A stretch of DNA of 56,094 nt from Bacillota bacterium. GTDB taxonomy: Bacteria; Bacillota; Clostridia; Christensenellales; CAG-138. The notes under the pieces were generated by a model, which was not told where the DNA came from, searched no databases, and saw only the letters and a program-made list of their open reading frames with translations. Within the stretch, counting starts at the first letter, position 1. Each line of letters opens with the position of its first letter. Location: contig JAEYSE010000066.1 in assembly GCA_023435025.1 (NCBI GenBank), positions 1 through 56,094 on the forward strand. The letters run 5' to 3'. Both the position numbers and the translations under genes were made by a program. Shown in pieces: positions 7,465 to 15,109 of the stretch.

Positions 7465-9126
7465 TTATTCAACGATTGCTCCCCGTTCCGCGGAGGAGAC
7501 AGAGCGCGCATACCGCTTGATGTATCCGGTGACGTTTTGTTCCTTTTGATACTCCATGGTCTCCTGGCGACGCTTCCACTCTTCTTCAGAGATTAGAAGA
7601 TCGAGCTTGTAGTTCGGAATATCGATGGAGACGGTATCGCCCTCCTTTACATAGGCGATGGGGCCGCCGAGTGCCGCTTCCGGGGAGATGTGGCCGATGG
7701 CAGCACCCCGGGTCGCGCCAGAGAAGCGCCCGTCCGTGATGAGCGCGACCTCTTTATCCAGCCCCATGCCCGCGATGACGGAGGTGGGGGAGAGCATTTC
7801 GCGCATGCCGGGGCCGCCGGAGGGGCCTTCGTAGCGGATGACTACGACGTCGCCGGGAACGATTTTGTTGCCCATAATGGCGGCGATCGCCTCGTCTTCA
7901 CAGTTGAATACGCGCGCCGGTCCCTTGTGAACAAGCATTTCCGGCGCTACCGCGCTCTTTTTAACCACCGCGCCTTTGGGAGCCAAGGAGCCAAACAGGA
8001 TAGCGATACCGCCGGTGGGGGAGTAAGGCTCCTCCAGGCTGCGGATGACGCTGCGGTCATACACCTTCGCGTTTTTCAGATTTTCCTGCACGGTCCTGCC
8101 GGTAACAGTCATAAGCGTTCCGTCAATTAGGCCACCGCGCAGCAGTTCACTCATCACGCCGTATACACCGCCCGCATCGTTCAGGTCCTGCATGTGGTGG
8201 TGGCCGGCAGGGGCCAATTTGCAGAGATTGGGAACACGCGCGTTGATCTCGTTGATGCGCTTTAGGGATAGATCCACTTTGGCTTCGTGTGCGATTGCCG
8301 GCAGGTGCAGCACCGTATTGGTAGAGCAGCCCAGCGCCATGTCCACGCACAGCGCGTTTTCAAACGCGGCGGGGGTGAGGATATCAAGCGCGCGGATATT
8401 TTCCTGAAGCAGGTACATAATCTGCTCGCCCGCTGCCTTTGCAAGGCGTAGCCTTTGCGCAAACACGGCGGGTATTGTGCCGTTGCCGGGGAGCGCGATG
8501 CCAATTGCCTCAGAGAGACAGTTCATGGAATTCGCGGTGAACATGCCGGAGCAGGAGCCGCAGCCGGGGCAGGCGTTGTCCTCGTAATAGGAGAGCTCCG
8601 TTTCTTCCATTTTCCCAGCGTTGATTGCGCCCACGGCCTCAAACACGCTGTTGAGGTCCAGATTTTTGCCGTCCCGCCCGGGCAGGGAAAGCATGGGCCC
8701 ACCCGAAACGAAAATGGAGGGAAGGTTCAATCTTGCAGCCGCCATCAGCATGCCGGGCACCACTTTATCGCAGTTGGGTATGAATACCAGCGCATCAAAG
8801 CAGTGTGCACGGGTCATACACTCCACCGTATCCGCAATCAGTTCGCGGGAGGCGAGTGAATACTTCATTCCCTCATGCCCCATTGCAATGCCGTCGCAAA
8901 CGGCGATTGTGTTGAACTCCACCGGCGTGCCGCCAGCAGTAAGCACGCCGTCCTTTACCGCCCGGGCGATCTGCTGCAGGTGGATATGCCCCGGCACGAC
9001 CTCGTTGAACGAATTCACGATGCCGATCATGGGCTTTCTGATTTGTTTATCCGTCAGCCCCGTCGCCTTTAACAGCGAACGGTGCGGGGCGCGGGCTACT
9101 CCGTCTTTTACCGCGTCACTTCTCAT
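7465..9126 (-). CDS. ilvD: Dihydroxy-acid dehydratase
   Basis: Dehydrates dihydroxyisovalerate and dihydroxymethylvalerate to the 2-oxoacids (valine/leucine and isoleucine). The 553-residue protein contains the Fe-S cluster cysteines in IPNCDKVVPGML and CPGCGSCSGMFTANSMN, and the FSGATRGAAIGHISPEA segment near the C-terminus. Length is normal. Its ATG overlaps the ilvC 3' end by 11 bases, so translation is probably coupled. Confidence 0.97.
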   Translation of the reverse strand: MRSDAVKDGVARAPHRSLLKATGLTDKQIRKPMIGIVNSFNEVVPGHIHLQQIARAVKDGVLTAGGTPVEFNTIAVCDGIAMGHEGMKYSLASRELIADTVECMTRAHCFDALVFIPNCDKVVPGMLMAAARLNLPSIFVSGGPMLSLPGRDGKNLDLNSVFEAVGAINAGKMEETELSYYEDNACPGCGSCSGMFTANSMNCLSEAIGIALPGNGTIPAVFAQRLRLAKAAGEQIMYLLQENIRALDILTPAAFENALCVDMALGCSTNTVLHLPAIAHEAKVDLSLKRINEINARVPNLCKLAPAGHHHMQDLNDAGGVYGVMSELLRGGLIDGTLMTVTGRTVQENLKNAKVYDRSVIRSLEEPYSPTGGIAILFGSLAPKGAVVKKSAVAPEMLVHKGPARVFNCEDEAIAAIMGNKIVPGDVVVIRYEGPSGGPGMREMLSPTSVIAGMGLDKEVALITDGRFSGATRGAAIGHISPEAALGGPIAYVKEGDTVSIDIPNYKLDLLISEEEWKRRQETMEYQKEQNVTGYIKRYARSVSSAERGAIVE

Positions 9127-10123
9127 ATTTCTCCGCTTTCTGCCAGCTCATCATTTTGCGCAGTTCCGCACCGGTCTTTTCAATGAGCAGGTTGCTCTCC
9201 TGCCTGCGGACTGCGTTGAAGTGCGGCCGGTTGGCTTGGTTCTCCAAAATCCAGTTGCGGGCGAACGTGCCGTCCTGGATTTCGTGGAGCACCTTCTTCA
9301 TTTCCTTGCGGGTTTCTTCGGTGATGATGCGCCTGCCTGTCTGGTAGTCGCCATATTCTGCGGTATCGCTGATGGAGTAGCGCATGTAGGAAAGGCCACC
9401 CTTTACCACGAGATCGATGATGAGCTTCATCTCATGCAGGCACTCAAAGTAGGCGTTTTCCGGCTGGTATCCGGCTTCCACCAACGTATCAAAGCCCGCC
9501 TTGATCAGCTCCGTCACGCCGCCGCACAGCACGGCCTGCTCGCCAAAGAGATCGGTCTCGGTTTCTTCGCGGAATGTGGTTTCCAATATACCGCCGCGCG
9601 CGCCGCCGATACCCATTGCGTATGCGAGCGCAACTTCACGCGCCTTGCCGGTAGCGTCCTGGTGCACCGCGATGAGGCAGGGGACACCCTTGCCCTCGTT
9701 ATACTGGCTGCGTACCGTGTGGCCTGGGCCCTTGGGGGCGATCATGATGACGTCCACATCCTTGGGCGGAACGACCTGACCATAATGAATGTTGAAACCA
9801 TGCGCGAACGCCAGCGCAGCGCCGGATTTCAGGTTGGGCGCAATGTCATTCTTGTAGAGAGCGGCCTGCTTTTCGTCGTTGACGAGTATCATAATGACGT
9901 CCGCTTCACGAACGGCCTCCGCCGTCACTTTCACGGTTAACCCCGCTTCCCGGGCCGCTTCTGCGGATTTGGAGCCTTCATACAGGCCGACGACGACGTT
10001 CACGCCGCTGTCCTTTAAGTTGAGCGCGTGTGCATGGCCCTGGCTTCCGTAGCCGATCACCGCAACGGTCTTGCCGCTCAAGAGGTTCAGGTCGCAGTCC
10101 TTTTCGTAGTACATCGTTGCCAT
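9116..10123 (-). CDS. ilvC: Ketol-acid reductoisomerase (class I)
   Basis: Rearranges and reduces acetolactate or acetohydroxybutyrate. The Rossmann motif GYGSQGHAHALNLKDSG is followed by the cofactor loop GLYEGSKSAE, which keeps two serines typical of NADPH-binding forms but lacks the usual Arg; cofactor preference is therefore not certain. The metal-binding ETETDLFGEQ and SDTAEYGD segments are present. The in-frame ATG at 10132 directly abuts GGAGG, whereas the ATG at 10123 has it 9 nt upstream, so MATMYYEKD is taken as the start (335 residues). Confidence 0.95.
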   Translation of the reverse strand: MATMYYEKDCDLNLLSGKTVAVIGYGSQGHAHALNLKDSGVNVVVGLYEGSKSAEAAREAGLTVKVTAEAVREADVIMILVNDEKQAALYKNDIAPNLKSGAALAFAHGFNIHYGQVVPPKDVDVIMIAPKGPGHTVRSQYNEGKGVPCLIAVHQDATGKAREVALAYAMGIGGARGGILETTFREETETDLFGEQAVLCGGVTELIKAGFDTLVEAGYQPENAYFECLHEMKLIIDLVVKGGLSYMRYSISDTAEYGDYQTGRRIITEETRKEMKKVLHEIQDGTFARNWILENQANRPHFNAVRRQESNLLIEKTGAELRKMMSWQKAEKYEK

Positions 10124-10172
10124 TGTTTTCATCCTCCAAATACTTTTTTTTATCGTGCTCCGTACCTGTCTT

Positions 10173-10676
10173 TTAACCGTCGATGAGGCAGTAATTGCTT
10201 CTGCCCATGGCGGAAGGGCCGGTGCGGGACATTTCCACTATGCCGTAGGACTTGAAATATTCTAAAAAAGCGTTGAGCTTTCCGGGTTCGCCCGTAATTT
10301 CGATCAACAGTGAATCGGGCGAAAGGTCTATAACATTTGCACGATAGGTGTTCGCGGCTTCCACAAGCTCGGAAAGCTTGCCGGGTGCTAACTTCACCTT
10401 AATAATCATCAGCTCTCGCTGCACCGTCTGGCCCGGGTTCATTAACTGCACCAGACGTACGTCCTCAAGCTTTTGAAGCTGCTTGACGATCTGCTCCTTA
10501 ATGTAGTCGTCGCCCTGGGCGACAATGGTCAATCTGGAATATTCAGAGTCCTCGGTCACGCCTGCAGTGATACTGTCTATATTGAAGCCGCGCCTTGCAA
10601 ACAGCGCAGAAACCCGCGTCAGTACGCCAAAATGATTCGCCACCAGCAAAGAAATCACAAATTGCTGCCTATCCAT
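10173..10676 (-). CDS. ilvN: Acetolactate synthase small (regulatory) subunit
   Basis: ACT-domain regulatory subunit that confers valine feedback inhibition on IlvB. The 167-residue length matches the family. The N-terminal ACT domain covers roughly residues 4-80 with NHFGVLTRVSALFARRGFNI, followed by the C-terminal ALS_ss_C domain with GEPGKLNAFLEYFKSYGI. It follows ilvB by 16 nt and has AGGAAGG ahead of its start. Also called ilvH in some genomes. Confidence 0.94.
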   Translation of the reverse strand: MDRQQFVISLLVANHFGVLTRVSALFARRGFNIDSITAGVTEDSEYSRLTIVAQGDDYIKEQIVKQLQKLEDVRLVQLMNPGQTVQRELMIIKVKLAPGKLSELVEAANTYRANVIDLSPDSLLIEITGEPGKLNAFLEYFKSYGIVEMSRTGPSAMGRSNYCLIDG

Positions 10677-10692
10677 ATTGCCCTTCCTTCCG

Positions 10693-12357
10693 TTACCGTA
10701 AGATGATATCGTTGATTCCCCGGTTGGGGGGGATCATCGGCAAGACGCGTTCGTCGCAGTCTATGACACAGTCAATGAGCGTGGGCGTATTCTCCCGGAA
10801 TGCCGCATCAATACAGCGGTCGAATTCCTCGCGGGTGGTCGCCCTGCAGCCTTTTGCCCCGAACGCGTCCGCAAGCTTTGCAAAATCCGTCTTCCGCTTG
10901 AGCGTGGTGTTGGAATACCGGCCTTCAAAGAACAGTGCCTGCCACTGGCGCACCATGCCGAGTACGCCGTTGTTGAGCACCACGACGATAATGGGGAGGT
11001 CGTTTGATACCGCTGTCGCCAGCTCGTTCAGGTTCATGTGGAAGCTGCCGTCGGAGGTAAAAAGCACGGTGCGTTTGCGGTTTGCCGCAATACAGGAGCC
11101 GATCGCCGCGCCCATGCCAAAGCCCATTGCGCCCAAGCCCCCGCTTATGATAAATGTGCGGGGCTCTTTGAATGAATAATACATCGTCGTCCACATCTGG
11201 TGTTGGCCGACGTCCGTCGCCACGATTTCGTCCGGCTTCATGCGCGTACAGACGCCCTCTATGATGTACTGCGGCGTAAGGTCGCTTTCGCACATGGAAA
11301 TGTCGTTTTGCGGGCAGCGCTTCATGGCAGCGACTTCTTCCGCCCATTCCGGGTGCTTCTGCTGGGGTAGGCGGTCTGCCAAAATATTTAATACCGTTTT
11401 GACGTTGCCTACGATGCTTCTTGTGACCGCGATGTTTTTGCTGATTTCAGCGGGGTCGATGTCGATGTGCAGCACCATCCTGCCCCGGGAAAATTCGGAT
11501 TTGTCGCCGGTCGCCCGGTCTGAAAACCGCGTACCCACCGCGATCAAGAGGTCGCTTTCGTTAAGCGCCTTGGTGGAAGCAAATCTTCCGTGCATGCCCA
11601 TCATACCTAAAAAGCGAGGATTGTCGGCGGATATGGAGGTACGGCCCATCATACTGGTTCCAACGGGAGCGTCTATTTTATCCGCAAAGCGGGCCAACTC
11701 CTTGTGCGCGTCGGAGAGCACCACGCCGCCACCGCAATAGATGTACGGCCTTTTTGCCATGCGTATCATTTCAATGGCTTTGTCCAGTTCATCTTCCCTG
11801 ACAGGCTGTTGGGGACGCTTTTGCTGCTTTTCCTGCGGCTCATATTCGGCCATGGCGATTTGGACGTCCTTGGGCACATCCACCAGCACGGGGCCGGGGC
11901 GGCCGGAGATTGCCACCTGGAATGCTTCGCGCAGCGTTGCAGCCAGGCGGTTGACATCCTTGACAATGTAATTGTGCTTTGTTATGGGCATCGTAACCCC
12001 GGCGATATCAACCTCCTGAAAGCTGTCCCGCCCCAAAAGCGCCACGGCCACATTGCCTGTGATCGCCACCACGGGCGTGCTGTCGAAATAGGCGCAGGCG
12101 ATGCCGGTCACAAGGTTGGTGGCACCAGGGCCGGAGGTGGCGATGACCACGCCCGTCTTCCCGGTGGCGCGCGCATAGCCGTCCGCGGCGTGGGCCGCGC
12201 CCTGCTCATGGCAGGTGGTGTAATGCGTAATTCGGTCGCTGTACTTATAAAGCTCGTCGTAGATGTTGAGTACGGTTCCGCCGGGGTAGCCGAACACCGA
12301 GTCCACTTCCTGCTCCAGCAGCACCTTCAGAATGATCTCCGCGCCTGATAACAACAT
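10693..12357 (-). CDS. ilvB: Acetolactate synthase large subunit
   Basis: Thiamine-diphosphate enzyme that condenses pyruvate with pyruvate or 2-oxobutyrate, the entry to branched-chain synthesis. The 554-residue protein has the catalytic Glu in CHEQGAAHAADGYAR, the FAD-binding middle domain (around GRFASTKALNESDLLIAVGTRFSDR) and the ThDP/Mg motif GDGSFHMN-type segment (TSDGSFHMNLNELATA). Anabolic type, since the FAD and IlvN-coupled features are kept. GGGAGG lies 8 nt ahead of the ATG. It is the first structural gene of the operon, preceded by a leader peptide and terminator. Confidence 0.96.
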   Translation of the reverse strand: MLLSGAEIILKVLLEQEVDSVFGYPGGTVLNIYDELYKYSDRITHYTTCHEQGAAHAADGYARATGKTGVVIATSGPGATNLVTGIACAYFDSTPVVAITGNVAVALLGRDSFQEVDIAGVTMPITKHNYIVKDVNRLAATLREAFQVAISGRPGPVLVDVPKDVQIAMAEYEPQEKQQKRPQQPVREDELDKAIEMIRMAKRPYIYCGGGVVLSDAHKELARFADKIDAPVGTSMMGRTSISADNPRFLGMMGMHGRFASTKALNESDLLIAVGTRFSDRATGDKSEFSRGRMVLHIDIDPAEISKNIAVTRSIVGNVKTVLNILADRLPQQKHPEWAEEVAAMKRCPQNDISMCESDLTPQYIIEGVCTRMKPDEIVATDVGQHQMWTTMYYSFKEPRTFIISGGLGAMGFGMGAAIGSCIAANRKRTVLFTSDGSFHMNLNELATAVSNDLPIIVVVLNNGVLGMVRQWQALFFEGRYSNTTLKRKTDFAKLADAFGAKGCRATTREEFDRCIDAAFRENTPTLIDCVIDCDERVLPMIPPNRGINDIILR

Positions 12358-12410
12358 GGCATTGCCTCCCGTATTGCTTGAGTACGGCGTCGCTACCGCA
12401 CATTTTTGTA

Positions 12411-12444
12411 TAAAAAAAGCCCTGCAGTGTGTTCACTGCAGGGC
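12411..12444 (-). terminator. ilv attenuator terminator
   Basis: On the minus strand GCCCTGCAGTG (12434-12444 strand-complement) pairs with CACTGCAGGGC across an AACA tetraloop: an uninterrupted 11-bp stem followed by seven T. It stands between the leader-peptide stop codon and ilvB, so it must be overcome for operon expression. The position is that of an attenuator in amino-acid biosynthetic operons. The competing antiterminator fold could not be settled by eye. Confidence 0.85.
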
Positions 12445-12469
12445 CCTTAGGTTCGTTAAGCCTACCCGT

Positions 12470-12577
12470 CTATGCAGCTATCCACTTATTAGCACGACCA
12501 AAACCCCGGACTACAAGTACGAGCCCGAGGAGAAGAATGCTAATAAGGATGATTCCGCTGATAAACGGTGACAACAT
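12470..12577 (-). CDS. ilv operon leader peptide (attenuation)
   Basis: A 35-codon frame, ATG to TAG, too short for most gene callers. Sixteen of its 35 residues are Leu, Ile or Val, and residues 9-23 read IILISILLLGLVLVV (13 of 15). A GAGGG ribosome site lies upstream, and a consensus-like promoter precedes it. It is followed 25 nt later by an intrinsic terminator and then ilvB. This is the layout of ilv leader peptides known from enteric bacteria, where ribosome stalling at branched-chain codons prevents terminator formation. No T-box sequence was found in the leader. An alternative reading, a tiny single-pass membrane protein, cannot be excluded from sequence alone, but the context argues for attenuation. 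Confidence 0.78.
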   Translation of the reverse strand: MLSPFISGIILISILLLGLVLVVRGFGRANKWIAA

Positions 12578-12606
12578 ATTTGATACCCTCAAATTAAGTT
12601 TTTATA

Positions 12607-12635
12607 AAAATAACATATCATAAAATAAAAGTCAA
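12607..12635 (-). promoter_or_regulatory. Putative promoter of the ilv-leu operon
   Basis: On the minus strand TTGACT (12630-12635), 17 nt, then TATTTT (12607-12612), about 30 nt upstream of the leader-peptide start, within a very AT-rich stretch. Other -10 choices in the same stretch are possible. Confidence 0.55.
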
Positions 12636-12787
12636 ACAATTTTATATAATATATTCATTAAATTCGCATATTGCTCGGCCATATTGGCAGTCTGCGGTTG
12701 GAAAATCTCCCAAAACAATGGCGGTTGGCGAATTCGATATCATATATTTTCCGCGCGATATACATCCGAATATGCATCGTTTCCGGT

Positions 12788-13630
12788 TTATGGAGATGGT
12801 AGCAGCGAAGGAGCATCTAAAAGTACGGGTTTTTCTTCTGTTTGCGCGGCTTCCTTTGGCGTAGGGTCCTCCATAAATTCCGTCATGCAGCGCCAGTAGC
12901 GCTTGGGCATATGCCCCATGCGGCAGCGGGGATTGTGCCGCCCTTCCACCTCTATGGTATCGTAAAAAAGCCGCCACAGGGCGCGGTATTTTCTCTCCTC
13001 CTCGTCCGGCTTCGGCATGGAAAATGCCTCTACGTCTGCAATTTCCCATGCGCCTGCCTGATGAAGCAGGGCCATGGAGTGCGTTTTATCATATAAAACA
13101 AAGCGCTCATTGGGGTAGCGCGCGCAAAAATGCGGCGCAATGATGGGGAGTACGGTGTTTTTTGGCTCAATCGTGGATACCAGCACGCCATTCGCCTCGG
13201 AAAAGCGAACAAAACCCGTAAAAAGATGCGCTTCATGCTCCAGATGCCGCACCGCTTCCGTCAGCGCGTGCACGGTATCGTCTGTGAGCATGCGCATGAC
13301 GATTGGGCCCTTTTCATATCCAAGCCGCAAAAACCGCAATATCAGAAGTTCCTTTTGCATATGGCAGGTCAAAAAGGCGCGCCGCACAAAATCCAGTGCG
13401 TCCGTTCCGATTTTCTGGGGGATGGAACGACGCACGCGACGCGCCCGGTCGGGGATCGTTGTAATTGCCTTTACAGGCAGCAGAAACGGAAGCTCGCTTG
13501 TGTCCGGCAGGATTTCTGTTGGGGTCTCCCGGCTGTTGTAGCTTTCAAATACGCAGCACAACAGGCCGTCGAAGCTGCCGTCGTAACAGTATACTAGGGG
13601 CTTTGACCCTAAAGCTGGCCGCTCAGGCAT
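12788..13630 (-). CDS. DUF4130 protein, partner of DNA-repair radical SAM enzyme (TIGR03915 type)
   Basis: A 280-residue protein with the N-terminal VYCYDGSFDGLLCCVFESY pattern and a C-terminal half with MPKRYWRCMTEF. These are features of the family annotated as probable DNA metabolism protein (DUF4130), which is nearly always encoded beside the radical SAM protein found here; in some actinobacteria the domain is fused to a uracil-DNA glycosylase-like protein. Molecular function is unproven. The start at 13630 lies 22 nt inside the upstream gene and has GGAGG about 10 nt ahead. The last residues (Pro/Leu-rich) look disordered. Co-transcription under SOS control is inferred from the operator at 14967. 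Confidence 0.82.
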   Translation of the reverse strand: MPERPALGSKPLVYCYDGSFDGLLCCVFESYNSRETPTEILPDTSELPFLLPVKAITTIPDRARRVRRSIPQKIGTDALDFVRRAFLTCHMQKELLILRFLRLGYEKGPIVMRMLTDDTVHALTEAVRHLEHEAHLFTGFVRFSEANGVLVSTIEPKNTVLPIIAPHFCARYPNERFVLYDKTHSMALLHQAGAWEIADVEAFSMPKPDEEERKYRALWRLFYDTIEVEGRHNPRCRMGHMPKRYWRCMTEFMEDPTPKEAAQTEEKPVLLDAPSLLPSP

Positions 13631-14928
13631 TTGTATAGCTCCTCCCGCGCAAATGTAGGCTGTTCAAACAAGGAGGTCTGCTTCGGCGCGAACAGAGCAG
13701 CCTGCTCCAATTTGCCCTTTTTTTGTTCGTTTAGCAGCGCGCACAGCAGCAGGTCCTGCGTCGCGTTCAAGCCGTCGCAGCGCTGCCCCCTGCAGGTGAT
13801 GAAGTATTGCGCCCGTTTTAGCACCACGCCCAATTTCTTAAGGCCCGCAAAATCAAGGCTACCCGTTTTTCGCGCGATCACGATCCGCTGTGCGCTCCTT
13901 ACCCCAATCCCAGGCACGCGCAGCAGCGTTTCATACGGCGCACGGTTGACCTCCACCGGAAAAAGCGAGGGGTGGTTGACGGCCCAGTTGCACTTAGGGT
14001 CAAGATAAGGGTTGAACGTGGGGTGCGCTTCATCCAGTATTTCCGAAGCTTCAAAGCCATAAAAGCGCAGCAGCCAGTCCGCCTGGTAGAGCCGGTGTTC
14101 CCGAAGCAGCGGAGGCTTTATATCCCGCGCGGGCAACAGCGCGTGCTCCGTCACAGGCATGTAGGCGCTGAAAAACACGCGTTTGAGTCGGTATCCCTTA
14201 TAGAGTTTTTCGGTCAGATTCAGAATTTGCAGATCGCTTTCCCCGGAAGCCCCCACGATCATCTGCGTGCTTTGCCCTGCGGGCACGAACTTGGGCGCGC
14301 TCTTGTAGCGGACCAACTCTTTGGAGCTTTGTTCGATCCGCCCGCGGATAAACCCCATGGGGGCCAGTATGGAGTGCTTGGATTTCTCCGGCGCAAGCCT
14401 TGTCAGGCTTTCCTGGGATGGGAGCTCAATATTAACGCTCATGCGGTCAGCAAGCATACCCAGCCGTTCCACCAGTGCATCGCTTGCACCGGGTATTGCC
14501 TTTGCGTGGATGTAGCCGTAGAATTTGTAGGTTTCACGTAGCAGCCGCAACACTTCAATCATGCGCTCCATCGTATAATCCGGGTTTTTCAATACGCCGG
14601 AGCTTAAAAACAGTCCTTCTATGTAGTTGCGGCGGTAGAACGCCATGGTGAGGTCTGCAAGTTCCTGCGGTTCAAACGTGGCGCGGCGGGAATCGTTGGA
14701 GCGGCGGTTGATACAATAGGCGCAGTCATAGACACAGGAGTTGGTCATGAGAACCTTGAGCAGGGAAATGCAGCGTCCGTCGCCTGCAAAGCTGTGGCAG
14801 ATCCCTGCAGCGACTGCGCTGCCTACGCCGTCCTTACCGGCGGCACGGTCCGTGCCGCTTGATGTGCAGGCGACGTCGTATTTCGCGGCGTCTGTTAAAA
14901 TCTCAAGTTTTTCGTATACGTCCAACAC
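13609..14928 (-). CDS. Putative DNA modification/repair radical SAM protein (TIGR03916 type)
   Basis: The 439-residue protein has the radical SAM cluster motif CVYDCAYC (Cys 65, 69, 72) followed by a TIM-barrel region, and a helix-hairpin-helix DNA-binding motif VPGIGVRSAQRI at about 338-349. This combination defines the family named putative DNA modification/repair protein; substrate and reaction are not known. The start is GTG at 14928 with GGAG 8 nt upstream; TTG at 14925 is an alternative. A perfect LexA-type palindrome sits between the -35 and -10 of its promoter. It overlaps the DUF4130 gene and the two probably form one repair unit. Confidence 0.87.
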   Translation of the reverse strand: MLDVYEKLEILTDAAKYDVACTSSGTDRAAGKDGVGSAVAAGICHSFAGDGRCISLLKVLMTNSCVYDCAYCINRRSNDSRRATFEPQELADLTMAFYRRNYIEGLFLSSGVLKNPDYTMERMIEVLRLLRETYKFYGYIHAKAIPGASDALVERLGMLADRMSVNIELPSQESLTRLAPEKSKHSILAPMGFIRGRIEQSSKELVRYKSAPKFVPAGQSTQMIVGASGESDLQILNLTEKLYKGYRLKRVFFSAYMPVTEHALLPARDIKPPLLREHRLYQADWLLRFYGFEASEILDEAHPTFNPYLDPKCNWAVNHPSLFPVEVNRAPYETLLRVPGIGVRSAQRIVIARKTGSLDFAGLKKLGVVLKRAQYFITCRGQRCDGLNATQDLLLCALLNEQKKGKLEQAALFAPKQTSLFEQPTFAREELYKCLSGQL

Positions 14929-14956
14929 CGTTCACGCTCCTGATTGTGTCTGCTTT

Positions 14957-14986
14957 AGTATAATATAGAACATATGTTCTTGTCCA
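14957..14986 (-). promoter_or_regulatory. Promoter of the SOS-type DNA-repair pair
   Basis: Minus-strand TGGACA and TATACT with an 18-nt spacer entirely filled by the LexA palindrome plus ATAT. The start codon follows about 30 nt downstream. Confidence 0.65.
14967..14980. promoter_or_regulatory. LexA (SOS) operator
   Basis: AGAACATATGTTCT is a perfect 14-bp palindrome that contains GAACATATGTTC, the core of the Gram-positive SOS box. On the minus strand it occupies the 18-nt spacer between TGGACA (-35) and TATACT (-10), so LexA binding would directly block RNA polymerase at the radical SAM gene. The amylase gene lies on the other side, about 130 nt away. Confidence 0.85.
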
Positions 14987-15109
14987 GCGTTTTGCAGATA
15001 TTCTGCGCCGACCTCTGTCGTATTATCCCGCCCAGAAATGCATGCGCCTGTTTATGCAAAAACGGGGAATGGTATCAATGAAAGAAACAAGTGAACCGGG
15101 GCAAGGAAA

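Noticed and set aside
8621..9940. 439-codon plus-strand frame across ilvD and ilvC
   Set aside because: Antisense shadow of two well-recognised enzymes; no family resemblance.
12358..12660. T-box riboswitch upstream of ilvB
   Set aside because: No T-box core sequence or specifier-loop arrangement was found; the leader peptide plus terminator explains the region better.
12642..13049. 135-codon minus-strand frame overlapping the DUF4130 gene end
   Set aside because: Out-of-frame shadow; its composition is not protein-like and it runs toward the ilv promoter.
15040..15090. Sigma-B-type promoter ahead of the amylase gene
   Set aside because: GTTTAT and GGGGAAT are present but only 8-9 nt apart, too close for a functional sigma-B promoter.
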